Assembly: GCA_020634495.1 (NCBI GenBank)
Contig: JACKBR010000077.1
Coordinates: 1-16,007 of the forward strand
DNA: 16,007 bases
Source of the DNA: Ardenticatenaceae bacterium
GTDB taxonomy: Bacteria; Chloroflexota; Anaerolineae; Promineifilales; Promineifilaceae
Direction of reading: 5' to 3'
Shown piece after piece: positions 7,889 through 14,197 of this stretch. Positions within the stretch are counted from its first letter, which is position 1, and each line of letters opens with the position of its first letter. The notes under the pieces were generated by a model. That model saw nothing but the letters and a program-made list of their open reading frames with translations. It was not told where the DNA came from and did no database searches. The translations under genes were made by a program, and so were the position numbers.

Positions 7889-8690
7889 ACGATGCGCCAG
7901 TGGCCAATGATGACAGCGCGACAACTGATGAAGATACGGCCGTAACAATCGATGTCCTGGCCAATGGCTCAGACAGTGATGGCGACAGCCTGACCGTAGA
8001 GAGCGTAACTGACCCAACCAATGGTACGGCTGTCATCAACGGTAGGATGTTACCGCCGGACGCAGGCTTTGCAGGTGACAGTTTCAGCTACACGGTCAGA
8101 CGGCAACGGTGGTAGCGACACGGCCACGGTGACGATCACGGTTAACGGGTGAACGATGCGCCAGTGGGATGATGACAGCGCCACAACTGATGAAGATACG
8201 GCCGTGACAATCGATGTCGCCAATGACTCGACAGTAGGCGACAGCTGACGTAGAGAGCGGACTCAACCAATGGTACGGCCGTCAGCAACGGCTCGGATGT
8301 GACCTACACGCCGGATGCCAACTTCAGCAGCAGTGACACTTAGCCACACCGTCAGCGACGGCAACGGCGGCAGCGATACGGCAACCGTGACGATTACGGT
8401 TAACGCGGTGAACGACGCGCCGTGGCCAATGACGACAGCGCCACGACGGATGAGGATACGGCCGTTACCATTTACGTCCTTTCCAATGACAGCGATGTGG
8501 ACGGCGACACCCTCACCATTGACAGCGTTAGCGCACCGGCCAACGGCACGGTTGTCAACAACGGCACGGACGTCACCTACACGCCCGACACTGGATTCTT
8601 GGGCAGCGATAGCTTTACCTACACCGTCTCTGATAACAATGGCGGCACAGCCACAGCGACAGTGACTGTTACCGTCAATGAGGTCTCTAA
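7337..8690 (+). repeat. About five VCBS/cadherin-like repeats with clustered frameshifts
   Basis: Each unit of about 285 bases encodes a ~95-residue domain: DDSATTDEDTAVTIDVLANDSDSDGDSLTVESV...NGTDVTYTP...FSYTVSDGNGGSDTATVTITVN. Unit 1 (7337-7621) and the start of unit 2 are intact. Unit 2 has an altered stretch at about 7800-7814 and an extra G near 7875. Unit 3 loses 6 bases near 8046-8055 and 2 near 8098. Around 8149 and 8168 one and two bases are missing. Unit 4 lacks bases at several points between 8218 and 8265 and is altered near 8338-8345, creating a TAG. One base is missing near 8421. Unit 5 (8422 onward) is again in frame. Positions are by eye against the neighbouring units. Confidence 0.8.
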
Positions 8691-8853
8691 CTTCGTTATC
8701 ATCAAACTGCTAGACAGCAACGGTAATGGTTTAGCTGGCGGCACGGTCCAATACTACAGCGGTGGCTGGCAGGATGTCTCCGGCAGCACTGATGCTAACG
8801 GTGAACTCCTGACAATTATCCCCACTGACATGGGCAGCCTACCTTCCGCATGA
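8422..8853 (+). CDS. Fragment of the giant repeat protein: last VCBS-like repeat and first 74-residue-type unit
   Basis: This open frame is not a gene of its own: it has no ribosome binding site and begins inside a repeat. It encodes a complete VCBS/cadherin-like unit (NDDSATTDEDTAVTIYVLSN...) and then a diverged copy of the tail module (LLDSNGNGLAGGTVQYYSGGWQ). The frame is lost near 8836, where AGCCTACCTTCCGC stands in place of the expected AGC-TAC-ACC/T-TTC-CGC found in the later copies; a single missing base explains this. It then ends in a TGA that overlaps the start of the next open frame. Confidence 0.65.
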   Translation: MANDDSATTDEDTAVTIYVLSNDSDVDGDTLTIDSVSAPANGTVVNNGTDVTYTPDTGFLGSDSFTYTVSDNNGGTATATVTVTVNEVSNFVIIKLLDSNGNGLAGGTVQYYSGGWQDVSGSTDANGELLTIIPTDMGSLPSA

Positions 8854-9737
8854 ACTACGGCGGCACCTCAGTGAACCTCACTCAAGACGTTAACGATGAT
8901 CCGTTTGTTGTGTTCCAGACCGCCAACGTCACCGTCCAACTGCAAGACAGCGAGGACAACCCGCTGGATACCGGCTCAGTGCAGTACTATGCTGGCGGCT
9001 GGCAGACCTTTGGCGACACGTCTGGCGGCCAAGTCAGCCTGGAACTGCTGCCCAAGAGCTACACTTTCCGTATGAACTACGGTGGCACCTCAGTGAACCT
9101 CACTCAAGACGTTAGCAATGATCCGTTTGTTGTGTTCCAGACCGCCAACGTCACCGTCCAACTGCAAGACAGCGAGGGCAACCCGCTGGATACCGGCTCA
9201 GTGCAGTACTATGCTGGCGGCTGGCAGACCTTTGGCGACACGTCTGGCGGCCAAGTCAGCCTGGAACTGCTGCCCAAGAGCTACACTTTCCGCATGAACT
9301 ACGGCGGCACCTCAGTGAACCTCACTCAAGACGTTAACGATGATCCGTTTGTTGTGTTCCAGACCGCCAACGTCACCGTCCAACTGCAAGACAGCGAGGG
9401 CAACCCGCTGGATACCGGCTCAGTGCAGTACTATGCTGGCGGCTGGCAGACCTTTGGCGACACGTCTGGCGGCCAAGTCAGCCTGGAACTGCTGCCCAAG
9501 AGCTACACTTTCCGCATGAACTACGGCGGCACCTCAGTGAACCTCACTCAAGACGTTAACGATGATCCGTTTGTTGTGTTCCAGACCGCCAACGTCACCG
9601 TCCAACTGCAAGACAGCGAGGGCAACCCGCTGGATACCGGCTCAGTGCAGTACTATGCTGGCGGCTGGCAGACCTTTGGCGACACGTCTGGCGGCCAAGT
9701 CAGCCTGGAACTGCTGCCCAAGAGCTACACTTTCCGC
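8850..9737 (+). repeat. Four tandem copies of a 222-bp (74-codon) repeat
   Basis: Copies begin at 8850, 9072, 9294 and 9516, exactly 222 bases apart, and a partial copy starts at 9738. By eye, copies 3 and 4 appear identical; copies 1 and 2 differ from them at only a few bases (for example GAGGACAAC for GAGGGCAAC, and GTTAGCAAT for GTTAACGAT). Such identity indicates very recent expansion or gene conversion. Copy number may vary between strains or be mis-assembled. Confidence 0.92.
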
Positions 9738-9980
9738 ATGAACTACGGCGGCACCTCAGTGAACACCACCCAGAACGTAAGCGATGATCCAATGGTTGTC
9801 TTTCAGACGGGCCAGGTCAACTCAGTGAGCAGCACTGCTACCCAATATTACGCTGGTGGTTGGCAAACTTTTGTTAATGGTATGGAGCTATTGCCCAAGA
9901 CCTATACCTTCCAATTTGACGATGGCTTCCCGAATACGAATTACACCATTGTAGCTGGGACAAACAACGAGATCCATTAG
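8850..9980 (+). CDS. C-terminal part of the giant repeat protein: tandem 74-residue modules
   Basis: This 376-residue frame continues the protein after the last frameshift; ATG 8850 is an internal methionine of the repeat (FRMNYGG) and has no ribosome binding site. Each 74-residue unit reads [72 protein letters not shown]. The alternation of hydrophobic strands and the ELLP-Y-F-M-Y core suggest a small beta-sandwich of prealbumin or carboxypeptidase-regulatory type; this is inference, as I cannot name the family. The final unit is shortened and diverged ([26 protein letters not shown]). The protein ends NNEIH with no LPXTG motif, PEP-CTERM or membrane helix, so how it is held at the surface, if at all, is not visible. 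A terminator follows at 10014. Confidence 0.75.
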   Translation: [376 protein letters not shown]

Positions 9981-10013
9981 AATTGCTGCGTTAAACGGGT
10001 AATTAGTGGATAG

Positions 10014-10054
10014 AAAGACACCGGTTATTTTCATAATGGCCGGTGTCTTTTTTT
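10014..10054 (+). terminator. Intrinsic terminator after the giant repeat protein
   Basis: An 11-bp perfect stem, AAAGACACCGG (10014-10024) with CCGGTGTCTTT (10040-10050), closes a 15-base loop and is followed by a T run to 10054. It lies 34 bases after the stop codon at 9978-9980, as expected for a rho-independent terminator of that gene. Confidence 0.9.
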
Positions 10055-10490
10055 GCACCAAGGTGGTCTATAGTCTGATGACGTGATCAAAAGCCGCAAC
10101 GGGACGGATACGGCCGTTACCTGTGCAAGAGAGGTTGATATTCCCTAAAATCCGTGAGGTTTAGGCTGGAGATTCTCCTGCCAACTTCAAACAACAGCCG
10201 TTTTTCCTGTGACTATTGTGGGGGAAACGGCCGTTTGTTTTTCAGTTACCCACATTATTCAGACCTGTGAATCATCCCGCGTGGAGTGGCGCTTGCTACG
10301 AGCGCAGGAATCACTGGCCATCACCAAGGCGAATTATAAAAGATGCCATGACTCTGCCAAAACTTTTTCTGCACTGAAGGCTTCTTGAAACCGAACCCTT
10401 TCTTTACCGATGGGTAATAAGGTCACTTGAGTTGACGCGTGTTATTCTCAGTAAAGAATCCTGGTAAAGAAAATTAAGTTTGAAAACTGG
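10055..10490. other. Gene-free stretch between terminator and tRNA remnant
   Basis: No convincing coding frame is seen on either strand here. The stretch holds two ACGGCCGT palindromes (10110-10117; 10227-10234, the latter within the 12-bp palindrome AAACGGCCGTTT) and a small hairpin GCGCT-N7-AGCGC at 10289-10305. Nothing else is recognised. Confidence 0.6.
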
Positions 10491-10536
10491 CTTACGAGTT
10501 CGTTTGGTCGTCGGTTCAAATCCGGCAGCCCCGACA
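10491..10536 (+). pseudogene. 3' part of a tRNA-like sequence (T arm and acceptor 3' strand only)
   Basis: GTCGG (10510-10514), TTCAAAT (10515-10521) and CCGGC (10522-10526) form a T stem and T loop with the invariant TTC bases; AGCCCCG plus A (10527-10534) would be the acceptor 3' strand and discriminator base, then CA. The matching 5' strand CGGGGCU and a D arm are absent upstream, and the stretch before 10491 cannot pair as an anticodon stem. The sequence therefore looks like a tRNA 3' fragment, as left behind when an element integrates into or is excised from a tRNA gene. The minus-strand translation contains GAAGFEPTTK, a well-known spurious peptide from tRNA genes. The amino-acid identity cannot be assigned. 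Confidence 0.6.
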
Positions 10537-10543
10537 GATGTGG

Positions 10544-10579
10544 AAAACGGCCGTTTCCTTGCGAGGAACGGCCGTTTTT
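10544..10579 (-). terminator. Terminator hairpin built from two ACGGCCGT palindromes
   Basis: AAAACGGCCGTTTCC (10544-10558) pairs with GGAACGGCCGTTTTT (10565-10579) around the 6-base loop TTGCGA, with one bulged T. On the minus strand it starts 3 bases after the stop codon of the alpha/beta-hydrolase gene and ends in TTTT, so it should terminate that gene. The arms also end in T on the plus strand, so it may work in both directions. Confidence 0.75.
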
Positions 10580-10581
10580 GA

Positions 10582-11397
10582 TCAACCCCCAACTTTTCCC
10601 AAAAAAGAGTCCACATGCTGCATCGTTTCTGCATAGGCATCGCGGTGAATGCAGTGGCCTGCGTTGGCTATCTGAACAACCTCACAATTGGCCATGAGGG
10701 AAGCTGCTTCGACGGCCGTTTCAGGCGTCACAATGCCTTTGCCTGGATCGGCCGTGAGCAGCAATGTGGGGCATCTTACTTTGGCGGCCGCCGCTTTCCA
10801 GGCGTAGTTGTGCATGGTCAGCCGGATTTCCGGGGACATAATTTCGGGATCATATTCACCTTTCGACTCAGCCCAAGGGATCACCTCATCCTCTGCCCAG
10901 CCAGGATTGCTGGCGCGGCAATCGGCAATGCGCTGAGCCAGAGGGCGTTGCTGGAACGCCCGTCCTCCCACCGCCTGCTGGGCAAGATCGTCCACGTTTA
11001 TCGCTTTTTGCCGCGCCGCTGGCCAAAACGGCGGGTCTTCCAAAATGAGCGCTCGAATCAAATTTGGGGCGCGGGTCGCGGCAATCATTGCCGTTAATGC
11101 CCCCATGGAATGCCCAAACAAAATGGGCTGTGCCAGACCCAGCGTCTGAATCAGGCCAACCGCATCCTCGCCCAGCAAATCGTAGGAAAGGGCGGACACA
11201 TCACCGGCGGTACGGCCGTGTCCGCGGGCGTCTGGCATAATGAGATCGTACCCACCTGCCAGGTCTTGGGCGACCCGATCCCAGCAACGGCCGTTGTCGG
11301 TAAAGCCATGCAGCAGCACAATGGGAAGTTTACTCCCCTGGCCGCTCCGACGATGATAAAAAACCTGCAATCCGTTCCTCAATAAACAGCGTTCCAT
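10582..11397 (-). CDS. Alpha/beta-hydrolase fold protein (271 aa)
   Basis: Full-length member of the alpha/beta-hydrolase superfamily. The oxyanion-hole region LLHGFTDNGRCW is at 28-39, the conserved PDARGHGRT at 55-63, the nucleophile elbow GHSMG at 95-99 (Ser97), the likely acid Asp217 in LLLTADPGKG, and the catalytic His248 in NAGHCIHRD. The cap region is about 125-195. There is no signal peptide, so the enzyme is probably cytoplasmic. The substrate (ester, lactone, epoxide or C-C bond) cannot be read from the sequence. ATG 11397 is chosen because AAAGGAG lies 4 bases upstream on the minus strand (11402-11409) and the protein starts where family members do. The gene is transcribed alone, divergently from the glycoside phosphorylase, and ends at the hairpin 10544-10579. 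Confidence 0.92.
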   Translation of the reverse strand: MERCLLRNGLQVFYHRRSGQGSKLPIVLLHGFTDNGRCWDRVAQDLAGGYDLIMPDARGHGRTAGDVSALSYDLLGEDAVGLIQTLGLAQPILFGHSMGALTAMIAATRAPNLIRALILEDPPFWPAARQKAINVDDLAQQAVGGRAFQQRPLAQRIADCRASNPGWAEDEVIPWAESKGEYDPEIMSPEIRLTMHNYAWKAAAAKVRCPTLLLTADPGKGIVTPETAVEAASLMANCEVVQIANAGHCIHRDAYAETMQHVDSFLGKVGG

Positions 11398-11562
11398 ACC
11401 ACTCCTTTTGTTTTTGCAAACTTATTCCAGACTTGCCGGTGGCCCTACACAGGTTTTCAGCAATCAAGACAAACGAACAAACGGCGGTTATCTGCGTGAA
11501 TCCGAGTCCTATTTCATAAAAAAGGCGAGCAACCAAAAACCCTGGGCGGCTCTAAAAAATTC

Positions 11563-11590
11563 TTGACAAATCTAAAAAACAGTTGATAAT
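11563..11590 (+). promoter_or_regulatory. Sigma-70-type promoter of the GH94 / sugar-binding protein operon
   Basis: A perfect -35 TTGACA (11563-11568), a 16-base spacer and a near-perfect -10 GATAAT (11585-11590) predict a start near 11597, about 135 bases before ATG 11733. The -35 is flanked by two TCTAAAAAA strings 20 bp apart (11551 and 11571). The palindrome at 11663-11680 lies in the leader, where a bound repressor could block elongation. Confidence 0.75.
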
Positions 11591-11662
11591 TTCCCTTATC
11601 GAGGCGCTCTTGGGGGAGCAAAATTGTTTTAAAAATTATCTGTAGAATATTTTTTTGTCAAA

Positions 11663-11680
11663 AAGTGAAACGTTTCACTT
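11663..11680. promoter_or_regulatory. Perfect 18-bp palindromic operator, LacI-family type
   Basis: AAGTGAAACGTTTCACTT is its own reverse complement and contains the core TGAAACGTTTCA with central CG, the usual form of LacI-family sugar repressor operators. It lies between the promoter at 11563-11590 and the ATG at 11733. No LacI-family gene is in the window, so the regulator must be encoded elsewhere. Confidence 0.75.
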
Positions 11681-11732
11681 CCGCAACCCAGAAGCGAAAC
11701 CTTGCGCAAAAATGGGACATTTTAGAGGGGAC

Positions 11733-14114
11733 ATGCACAGAAAATTTGAAAATAACTACGGTTATTTTTCTGAGGATGGCAAAGAATATATCATCAAAAC
11801 GCCATTGACCCCCCGCCCCTGGGGCAACATCATCAGCAATGGCGATTACAGCTTGATGATCTCCCAAACCGGGTCTGGCTACAGCTGGCGCGGCAACGCC
11901 GGGCAAAACAGAATCACCCGCTCTTTCCAGGATTTGGTGAAGGATAACTGGGGGAAATATTTTTACATCCGTGACCTGAAGCGAAACACTTACTGGTCAG
12001 CCACGTACAAGCCGGTGATGCGGCCGTTTCAAGCTTTCTCCGTCGTGCATGGCATTGGCTACTCCAAATTTCAGCAAAAAATAGAAGATATTCACAGTGA
12101 ACTGACCGTGTTTGTTGCCGCGCATGATCCGGTTGAGATTTTCCAGCTCACGCTAAGCAACCACAGCCAGGAAAGCCGCGCACTGGACGTTACCTCCTAT
12201 GCCGAATGGCTGCTGGGCTTTGCCCCGGATGAGCACCGCGAGTTCCACAAATTGTTTATCGAGACAAAAGCTGATGAGGCCAACAGCACTTTGCTTGCCC
12301 GTAAATGTCTGTGGGGCTTTCCCGACGACAAAGGGCGTCACAACAACACGGATTGGCCCTACACGGCGTTCATGGCCGTCAGCGAACCGCTGAAATCGTT
12401 TGATTGTGACAAAGCGTCGTTTATTGGCCTGTACAACAATGACGACAGGCCGCAGGCGATGCGCGACGAAAAGTTGGCGTGTAAAAACGGCCGTTTCACG
12501 GACGCTATTGCCGCATTACAAGTTGCCGTCAACCTGGAGCCGGGCGAGGCCAAAACGATTGTGTTTACCCTGGGCGCAGCGGAAGATGGCCAAGAGGATG
12601 TGGCGGAATTGGTGAAACGGTATACGGCCGTACCCCAAAGCCACCAGGCCCTGCAAGACGTACACCAATTTTGGTCACGCTTCATCGACACCGAAAAAGT
12701 AGAAACCCCGGACGAAGCGTTCAACTTCATGACCAACACCTGGCTGAAATACCAGTCCATCTCCTGCCGCCTGTGGGGAAAATCTGCCTTTTATCAGGTG
12801 TCGGCAGGGTACGGCTACCGGGATCAGCTGCAAGACAGCCAGATTTTTTTGGTGAGCGAGCCTGAATTCACCAGAAAACAACTTTTGCTGCACGCTGCTC
12901 AACAATTTATTGAAGGAGATGTGCTGCACTGGTGGTTTACCATTCGCGGCGGCGGCCCCCGCACCAACTGCTCCGACGATCTCCTGTGGCTGCCATTTAT
13001 TCTCGATGCCTACCTGCAAGAAACAAACGATTTCGCCATTCTGGATGAACAGATTCCTTACCTGAACGGGCCTGCGGAATCCCTCTACGAGCACTGTAAA
13101 CGCGCTATCGAACGTTCCTTTTCCCGCTTTTCGCCCAGAGGCATTCCGCTCATGGGGGATCATGATTGGAACGATGGTCTTAGCGCCGTTGGCACGCTGC
13201 TGAAGGGTGAAAGCTTCTGGGTAGCCGAGTTCCTCTACATGATTTTGGGCAGCTTTGGCCCGGTGGCCAACATGCGGGGGGATGCACCCTTTGCCCAAAA
13301 ATGCGACACCGTCCGCCAAAGCCTAAAAACCGCCATGAACTGCCACGGCTGGGATGGCCAATGGTATTTGCAGGCCACCACCGACGACGGCCTGCTGCTT
13401 GGTTCCCACGCAAACGACGAAGGCAAAATCTTCTTGATGCCCAACAACTGGGCCATCATCAGCGGCATTGCCGATGAAAAGCGGGCGAAGGTGGCTATGG
13501 ACTCTGTCACCAAATTCCTGCTTAAAGATTATGGCACGCTGCTCAATTATCCCGCCTTTACCAAACCCCGGCCGGATGTGGGCTACGTGACGCGCTACGC
13601 GCCGGGCCTGCGTGAAAATGGCGGCGTTTACACCCATGCGGCAACCTGGTCGGTATGGGCCTACACGCTGGTTGGCCAACCGGCGCTGGCTTATGAGGCA
13701 TATCGCCGCATTTGCCCCCCAAACCGCAGCGGCGACATTGAAACGTACCTGGCGGAGCCTTACGTGACCCCAGGCAATATTGATGGCCCACTTTCTGAAT
13801 ATTACGGCCGTGGCGGTTGGACATGGTACACCGGCTCATCCCAATGGCTGCACCGCGTGGCCACACACTGGATTTTAGGGATAAGGCCTCAAGCAGATGG
13901 CCTGCTGATCGACCCGTCAATTCCGGCAGATTGGCCTGGCTACAAAGTAACTCGCAAATTTCGCAACGCGCAATACCAGATCGCAGTAAAAAACCCTGAC
14001 GGTGTTAGCCAAGGGGTACGTTCTGTAATCGTTGATGGTGACCCGATTGAGGGTCAGTTAATTCCAGCTTTTAATGACGGGCAGGCACATCTTGTCGAAG
14101 TCATTATGGGATAA
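11733..14114 (+). CDS. GH94 family glycoside phosphorylase (cellobiose/oligosaccharide phosphorylase-like)
   Basis: The frame is open from TTG 11655, but that extension would translate the operator palindrome. ATG 11733, preceded by AGAGGGG (11724-11730, a rather close spacing), gives MHRKFENNYGYFSEDGKEYII, matching the usual short N-terminus of the family, and a 793-residue protein, close to the ~800 of cellobiose and chitobiose phosphorylases. Family marks, numbered from ATG 11733: N-terminal beta-sandwich (RPWGNIISN, KYFYIRD, VVHGIGYSKF), then the (alpha/alpha)6 barrel with YQVSAGYGYRDQLQDSQ near 354, RGGGPRTNCSDDLLWLP near 405, and the catalytic acid motif GDHDWNDG (475-482). The C-terminus (HLVEVIMG) is typical. 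The family splits a beta-linked disaccharide with phosphate into sugar 1-phosphate plus sugar in the cytoplasm, saving ATP. Substrate specificity is not readable. It lies upstream of a sugar-binding lipoprotein that probably supplies the same sugar. Confidence 0.93.
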   Translation: MHRKFENNYGYFSEDGKEYIIKTPLTPRPWGNIISNGDYSLMISQTGSGYSWRGNAGQNRITRSFQDLVKDNWGKYFYIRDLKRNTYWSATYKPVMRPFQAFSVVHGIGYSKFQQKIEDIHSELTVFVAAHDPVEIFQLTLSNHSQESRALDVTSYAEWLLGFAPDEHREFHKLFIETKADEANSTLLARKCLWGFPDDKGRHNNTDWPYTAFMAVSEPLKSFDCDKASFIGLYNNDDRPQAMRDEKLACKNGRFTDAIAALQVAVNLEPGEAKTIVFTLGAAEDGQEDVAELVKRYTAVPQSHQALQDVHQFWSRFIDTEKVETPDEAFNFMTNTWLKYQSISCRLWGKSAFYQVSAGYGYRDQLQDSQIFLVSEPEFTRKQLLLHAAQQFIEGDVLHWWFTIRGGGPRTNCSDDLLWLPFILDAYLQETNDFAILDEQIPYLNGPAESLYEHCKRAIERSFSRFSPRGIPLMGDHDWNDGLSAVGTLLKGESFWVAEFLYMILGSFGPVANMRGDAPFAQKCDTVRQSLKTAMNCHGWDGQWYLQATTDDGLLLGSHANDEGKIFLMPNNWAIISGIADEKRAKVAMDSVTKFLLKDYGTLLNYPAFTKPRPDVGYVTRYAPGLRENGGVYTHAATWSVWAYTLVGQPALAYEAYRRICPPNRSGDIETYLAEPYVTPGNIDGPLSEYYGRGGWTWYTGSSQWLHRVATHWILGIRPQADGLLIDPSIPADWPGYKVTRKFRNAQYQIAVKNPDGVSQGVRSVIVDGDPIEGQLIPAFNDGQAHLVEVIMG

Positions 14115-14128
14115 ATAGGAGGTAACTA

Positions 14129-14197
14129 TTGATTATCAGCCAAGAAAAACGTGTTTTCCACATTATTTTGAATAAAAACGAGGAGATTAAGATATGA
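14129..14197 (+). CDS. Possible 22-residue leader peptide, coupled to the sugar-binding protein
   Basis: A very strong Shine-Dalgarno AGGAGG (14117-14122) starts only 3 bases after the GH94 stop and is followed, 6 bases on, by a TTG codon (14129). The frame [22 protein letters not shown] ends with TGA at 14195-14197, overlapping the ATG of the next gene as ATGA. That overlap is the classic layout for translational coupling. No ATG start is available and the peptide resembles nothing I know, so the strong ribosome site could instead be chance or a standby site. Confidence 0.25.
   Translation: MIISQEKRVFHIILNKNEEIKI

Larger units (their letters stand above)
3194..9980 (+). pseudogene. Frame-disrupted giant secreted repeat protein (whole locus)
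   Basis: The open frames 3194-7888, 7885-8115, 8422-8853 and 8850-9980 join into one logical protein of about 2,260 residues. Each junction falls inside a repeat whose neighbours show what the intact sequence should be. Order: signal peptide; beta-helix plus choice-of-anchor Q module A; prealbumin-like domain with a nested insert; modules B and C; about five VCBS/cadherin-like repeats; 74-residue repeats; terminator at 10014. The breaks are many small indels, mostly deletions, concentrated between about 7800 and 8430, with one more near 8836. The flanking repeats are perfectly in frame and not decayed, so a low-quality or mis-merged consensus is as likely as true gene death. Whether the protein is made as one chain cannot be decided from this sequence. 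Confidence 0.7.

Noticed and set aside
8850..9737. CRISPR-like regular repeat array
   Set aside because: The units are 222 bp, contiguous without spacers, and keep an open reading frame through all copies.
10060..10536. tRNA gene split by a group I intron, with the 5' half upstream
   Set aside because: No 5' half (CGGGGCU followed by a D arm) and no conserved intron core could be found in the gene-free stretch upstream.
10404..10640. Minus-strand frame of 78 codons containing GAAGFEPTTK
   Set aside because: This is the familiar false peptide produced by translating the reverse strand of a tRNA 3' end; it also runs through the terminator hairpin and overlaps the hydrolase gene.
11551..11579. 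Direct repeat TCTAAAAAA flanking the -35 box as an operator
   Set aside because: Low-complexity A-rich sequence; two copies 20 bp apart can arise by chance, and the palindrome at 11663-11680 is a far better operator.
14143..14159. Imperfect inverted repeat GAAAAACGTGTTTTC before the sugar-binding protein gene as a second operator
   Set aside because: Only the A/T arms match and the centre is not symmetrical or similar to the LacI-type palindrome; no good promoter surrounds it.
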